A stretch of DNA of 9,650 bases from an uncultured Polynucleobacter sp. (GTDB lineage Bacteria; Pseudomonadota; Gammaproteobacteria; Burkholderiales; Burkholderiaceae), in assembly GCA_937996825.1 (NCBI GenBank), contig CALKUJ010000240.1, positions 1 through 9,650 of the forward strand, given 5' to 3'. Every line of letters starts with the position of its first letter. Position 1 is the stretch's first letter. Below are positions 7,277-9,650 of this stretch, one piece after another. Made by a program: the position numbers and the translations under genes. The notes beneath the pieces were generated by a model. It was given only the letters and a program-made list of their open reading frames with translations. It was not told the DNA's origin and searched no databases.

Positions 7277-8911
7277 TTATTGCAGGCGCTCTAAAAAGCG
7301 CTCTGCTTTCATAAATCCGATCACTCTTTTTGAAACCTTTTCTTGTCCGTTTGCATCAAAAAATAAAATTGCTGGCGGACCAAACAAAGCATATTGCTTC
7401 AATATGCGCTGATGCTCGACAGTGTTTTTTGTTACATCCACTTGAATCAACTGATAAGCACTCAGCGCTGCTTTCACTTTCTCATCACTAAAAGTCAGTA
7501 ATTCCATTTCTTTACAAGTCACACACCAGTCAGCATAAAAATCTAATAGGACTGGCTGTCCTTTTTGCCGAGCATCTTTGAGCTTATCTTCTAGTTGCGC
7601 TAATGAAGAAACTCTCTGAAACACAATGCCTGATTCAAGTCGATGCATGGTTTCGTTACTTGATGTCTTAGAGCTTGTGAAAATCGGCATTGCAACCCAA
7701 ACTGCAAGGGCTATCAGCATGACGCCAAATATCTTTTGAACAACTGTCATCCATGCGCCTGCCTTTGGAATGATTCCCTTGGCACCAATCGCTAAAAGCA
7801 TAAGCGGTAAGCCCATACCCAAGGCCATCACAAACAATAAAACGCCGCCCAATGGTATCGAACCAGTTTGAGCAATAAATGCCAGCACTCCAGCCAATGG
7901 TGCTGTGACACATGGACTTGCTATGAGGGTTGAAATCGCGCCCAACATGAAAGCGCCGACCACACTACCACCTTCTTGCTTACCAGCAATGCGATCAATT
8001 TTGTTGTGCAGTGATTGCGGCAAACGAAGCTCATAAAAACCAAACAAACTAGCAGCCAAAGCCAATAACATCAATGCAAATATGCTTAACACCCATGGGT
8101 TTTGTAACCAGGCTTGGATGTTTGCACCAAGTGCAGCTGTGATCATTCCGGCAACGCTGTACATGATTGCCATACCAAGCACATAAGACAATGCCAGCAC
8201 AGATGATCTCAGCTTAGAGATATCACGATGTCTATTATTTTTTGAGCCAAATATCACGCTCGACATGATTGGCAGCATTGGCAATACGCAAGGAGTTAAA
8301 GCCATTGCGAGACCCAAGATAAAAAACGAACCCAGCAAAATAATTGGAGAAATATTTTGCAACATACCAGTTAACAGACCAGCATCATCTCTGGCGGACC
8401 ATAGATCTGCTAAGCCTAACTTTTTGGGAGCACCCGTCTCAACTTCTGCACCCTCTTCATATAAAACACCATTAACAATTGACTGCAGTCCAGACAGCGT
8501 GAACCTTAATTCCATCGGCGGATAGCAAATTCCTTTATCTGCACAACCCTGCAACTCCATGCTCAATAGCATTCCAGAATTATTTTTGTTATTAATCAAA
8601 GGGAGAAAAATGCTGAAATCTTTTGGGTAAGTTTCTAATTCTTTGCCAAAGTTTTCATCGAATTTGATTTTGCCCTTAGGTAGCTGTGGGGTACCTAATG
8701 ACAAATCGCCATTGTTTTTTACTATCTTGAATTTGATTGATTCACGGTAGATGTAATAACCCTTTGCAGGCTTTACATGCAACACGATTTCTTGGCTTGA
8801 CTGATAGTCAGCAGTGACCTGAAAAGCTTGCTCAGGAGCAAGGAAGTTTTGTGCGTGAGCGCTTATCGCACCAAAGAGCAATGCAAAAGTAATCAGTAAT
8901 TGTTTAATCAT
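7277..8911 (-). CDS. dsbD: Thiol:disulfide interchange protein DsbD
   Basis: Inner-membrane reductase that passes electrons from cytoplasmic thioredoxin to periplasmic partners, which keep cytochrome c CXXCH thiols and disulfide-isomerase systems reduced. Numbered from the ATG at 8911 (544 residues): signal peptide 1-20 ending AHA; N-terminal immunoglobulin-like domain with C123 and C129 (CADKGICYPP); eight-TM domain at about 185-412 with C208 (TPCVLP) and C334 (SPCVTAPL); C-terminal thioredoxin domain with C463 and C466 (ADWCVTCKE) and the GPPAILFF cis-proline loop at about 511-518. All six electron-relay cysteines are present. A GTG at 8920 would add three residues, but it lies inside the AAGTGG that serves as a weak Shine-Dalgarno five bases before the ATG, and the ATG gives a cleaner signal peptide. 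The gene overlaps the cutA stop by 8 bases, so translation is probably coupled. Confidence 0.95.
   Translation of the reverse strand: MIKQLLITFALLFGAISAHAQNFLAPEQAFQVTADYQSSQEIVLHVKPAKGYYIYRESIKFKIVKNNGDLSLGTPQLPKGKIKFDENFGKELETYPKDFSIFLPLINNKNNSGMLLSMELQGCADKGICYPPMELRFTLSGLQSIVNGVLYEEGAEVETGAPKKLGLADLWSARDDAGLLTGMLQNISPIILLGSFFILGLAMALTPCVLPMLPIMSSVIFGSKNNRHRDISKLRSSVLALSYVLGMAIMYSVAGMITAALGANIQAWLQNPWVLSIFALMLLALAASLFGFYELRLPQSLHNKIDRIAGKQEGGSVVGAFMLGAISTLIASPCVTAPLAGVLAFIAQTGSIPLGGVLLFVMALGMGLPLMLLAIGAKGIIPKAGAWMTVVQKIFGVMLIALAVWVAMPIFTSSKTSSNETMHRLESGIVFQRVSSLAQLEDKLKDARQKGQPVLLDFYADWCVTCKEMELLTFSDEKVKAALSAYQLIQVDVTKNTVEHQRILKQYALFGPPAILFFDANGQEKVSKRVIGFMKAERFLERLQ
7282..7309 (+). terminator. 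Possible weak terminator for hemB inside the dsbD 3' end
   Basis: An imperfect hairpin: GCAG at 7282-7285 pairs with CTGC at 7303-7306, and GCGCT at 7286-7290 with AGCGC at 7297-7301. It has a one-base bulge at 7302 and a six-base loop. Only three T residues follow on the plus strand. It lies 36 bases past the hemB stop and within dsbD coding sequence. It is the only candidate I could find for ending the engB-hemB transcript, and it is poor. Confidence 0.25.
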
Positions 8912-9233
8912 TTTTGCCACTTAACTGCGTATTTAGCCAGTCAGCATAATCTGATTCAACATCATCTAGCTTGATACAGATAATTTCAGGGACATCATAA
9001 GGGTGGCTTTGTTTTAGCAGAGTCATCAGTCCTTGCTTATTCGATTCATTCGTTTTGAAATGAACTGGATATTCTGTTGATGTCTCAATTTGACCTTGCC
9101 AGCGGTAGGTTGAAATGCACTCGGCTTGTATTTGAACGCAAGCAGCCATATTTCTTTCAATAGCCAAATCTGCCAATTTCTTGGCATCCTCATGCTTAGG
9201 GGCTGTTGTGATGATCAGATACATTGATTCCAT
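8904..9233 (-). CDS. cutA: CutA1 family protein (divalent-cation tolerance protein)
   Basis: Small trimeric PII-like protein first linked to copper and divalent-cation tolerance in E. coli; its biochemical role remains unclear. From the ATG at 9233 it is 109 residues, close to the family norm. Signatures are LIITTAP at 6-12, AACVQI at 30-35, YRWQG at 43-47, a conserved K-T pair at 60-61 and HPYDVPEI at 77-84. The frame runs upstream to a TTG at 9251, but that codon lies immediately behind the rplQ terminator and is unlikely to start translation. An ATG at 9224 is a second option, leaving MYLIITTAP at the N-terminus. cutA is followed by dsbD with an 8-base overlap; a cutA-dsbD pairing is also known in E. 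coli and other proteobacteria. Confidence 0.92.
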   Translation of the reverse strand: MESMYLIITTAPKHEDAKKLADLAIERNMAACVQIQAECISTYRWQGQIETSTEYPVHFKTNESNKQGLMTLLKQSHPYDVPEIICIKLDDVESDYADWLNTQLSGKND

Positions 9234-9253
9234 CGGACTATTATCTTCCAAAC

Positions 9254-9282
9254 AAAAAAGCCTGGCAAAACCAGGCTTTTTT
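9254..9282 (-). terminator. Bidirectional intrinsic terminator after rplQ
   Basis: A perfect 12-bp stem pairs 9254-9265 with 9271-9282 around a five-base CAAAA loop. The GC core is GCCTGG/CCAGGC. The outer six pairs are an A-run on one side and a T-run on the other, so it can terminate in either direction. It lies 15 bases after the rplQ stop and should end the ribosomal-protein operon. The cutA ATG is only 20 bases beyond it. Confidence 0.92.
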
Positions 9283-9297
9283 GATGAACAGCAGGCT

Positions 9298-9650
9298 TTA
9301 TTCTGCTGCTGGTGCTTCTGTGACTTCTGGGCGATCTAAAAGCTCAACCAAAGCCATAGGTGCATTGTCACCTACGCGGAAGCCAAACTTCAAAATACGC
9401 AAGTAACCGCCTGGACGTGTAGCAAAGCGTGGGCCTAACTCTGTGAAGAGCTTGGTGACCATTTCACGATCGCGCAAACGATCGAATGCTAAACGGCGGT
9501 TAGCCAAGTTGTCTTTTTTACCTAAAGTAATGAGCGGCTCAACTACACGACGCAACTCTTTAGCTTTTGGCAAAGTTGTTTTAATAACCTCGTGCTGCAA
9601 CAATGAATTAGACATGTTGCGCAACATCGCTAAACGATGTGAGGATGTAC
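9298..9650 (-). CDS. rplQ: 50S ribosomal protein L17 (5' end missing)
   Basis: Structural protein of the large ribosomal subunit. 116 residues are visible. The frame continues from an internal ATG at 9627 back to the window edge as TSSHRLA, which is the conserved L17 segment following the usual MRHR...LNR start. About a dozen N-terminal residues are therefore outside the window. Conserved stretches include MLRNMSNSLLQHEVIKTTLPKAKE-type sequence near the visible start, NRRLAFDRLRD, PRFATRPGGYLRI and GDNAPMALVELLDR. It ends in a short acidic/Ala tail, EAPAAE. In proteobacteria rplQ is normally the last gene of the alpha operon behind rpoA, consistent with the strong terminator that follows. Confidence 0.97.
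   Translation of the reverse strand, partial: TSSHRLAMLRNMSNSLLQHEVIKTTLPKAKELRRVVEPLITLGKKDNLANRRLAFDRLRDREMVTKLFTELGPRFATRPGGYLRILKFGFRVGDNAPMALVELLDRPEVTEAPAAE

Noticed and set aside
7668..7913. 81-codon minus-strand open frame inside dsbD
   Set aside because: It is a same-strand shadow of the transmembrane coding region of dsbD, with no start signal or family resemblance.
8265..8525. 86-codon plus-strand open frame antisense to dsbD
   Set aside because: It lies wholly within the dsbD coding sequence and shows no ribosome-binding site or recognisable domain.
8918..8920. GTG start for dsbD
   Set aside because: It overlaps the only Shine-Dalgarno-like sequence. The ATG at 8911 has suitable spacing and gives a standard signal peptide.
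9249..9251. TTG start for cutA
   Set aside because: It falls directly after the T-tract of the rplQ terminator, and the extra residues do not resemble the family. The ATG at 9233 or 9224 fits better.

Overview
The window looks like core chromosome of a betaproteobacterium of the order Burkholderiales. The fairly AT-rich codon use and the gene order recall Polynucleobacter-type freshwater bacteria. This placement rests on remembered protein features: L17, EngB and LysA read like Burkholderiales versions, and cytochrome c maturation is a split System II (ResB plus CcsA/CcsB). No search was run and GC content was not computed. I see no mobile element, CRISPR array, tRNA, rRNA or horizontally acquired cargo.

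Layout, left to right. (1) lysA (+), diaminopimelate decarboxylase, is cut at its 5' end by the window edge. (2) It converges on a minus-strand block read right to left: a di-heme cytochrome c4, then resB, then ccsB/ccsA. resB and ccsB overlap by four bases (ATGA). A strong hairpin lies between ccsB and lysA, and another between the cytochrome gene and resB. (3) Divergent from the cytochrome gene is a plus-strand pair, engB (ribosome-assembly GTPase) and hemB (porphobilinogen synthase), 8 bases apart. (4) hemB converges on a second minus-strand block: rplQ (ribosomal protein L17, cut by the right edge), a perfect bidirectional terminator, then cutA and dsbD, which overlap by 8 bases.

Functional theme. 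Much of the window serves cytochrome c production. HemB makes the first pyrrole of heme. ResB and CcsB carry heme across the membrane and attach it to apocytochromes. DsbD supplies periplasmic reducing power, which keeps CXXCH thiols reduced for attachment. The c4 cytochrome is a likely client. The dedicated thiol-reducing partner (ResA/CcsX/CcmG type) is not here. LysA, EngB and L17 are ordinary housekeeping genes.

All long non-coding stretches are short: the largest is the 110-base divergent region between the cytochrome gene and engB. I found no convincing undescribed system. The most noteworthy points are regulatory: two intrinsic terminators sit almost directly on the start signals of resB and cutA, leaving no obvious room for a promoter downstream of either.
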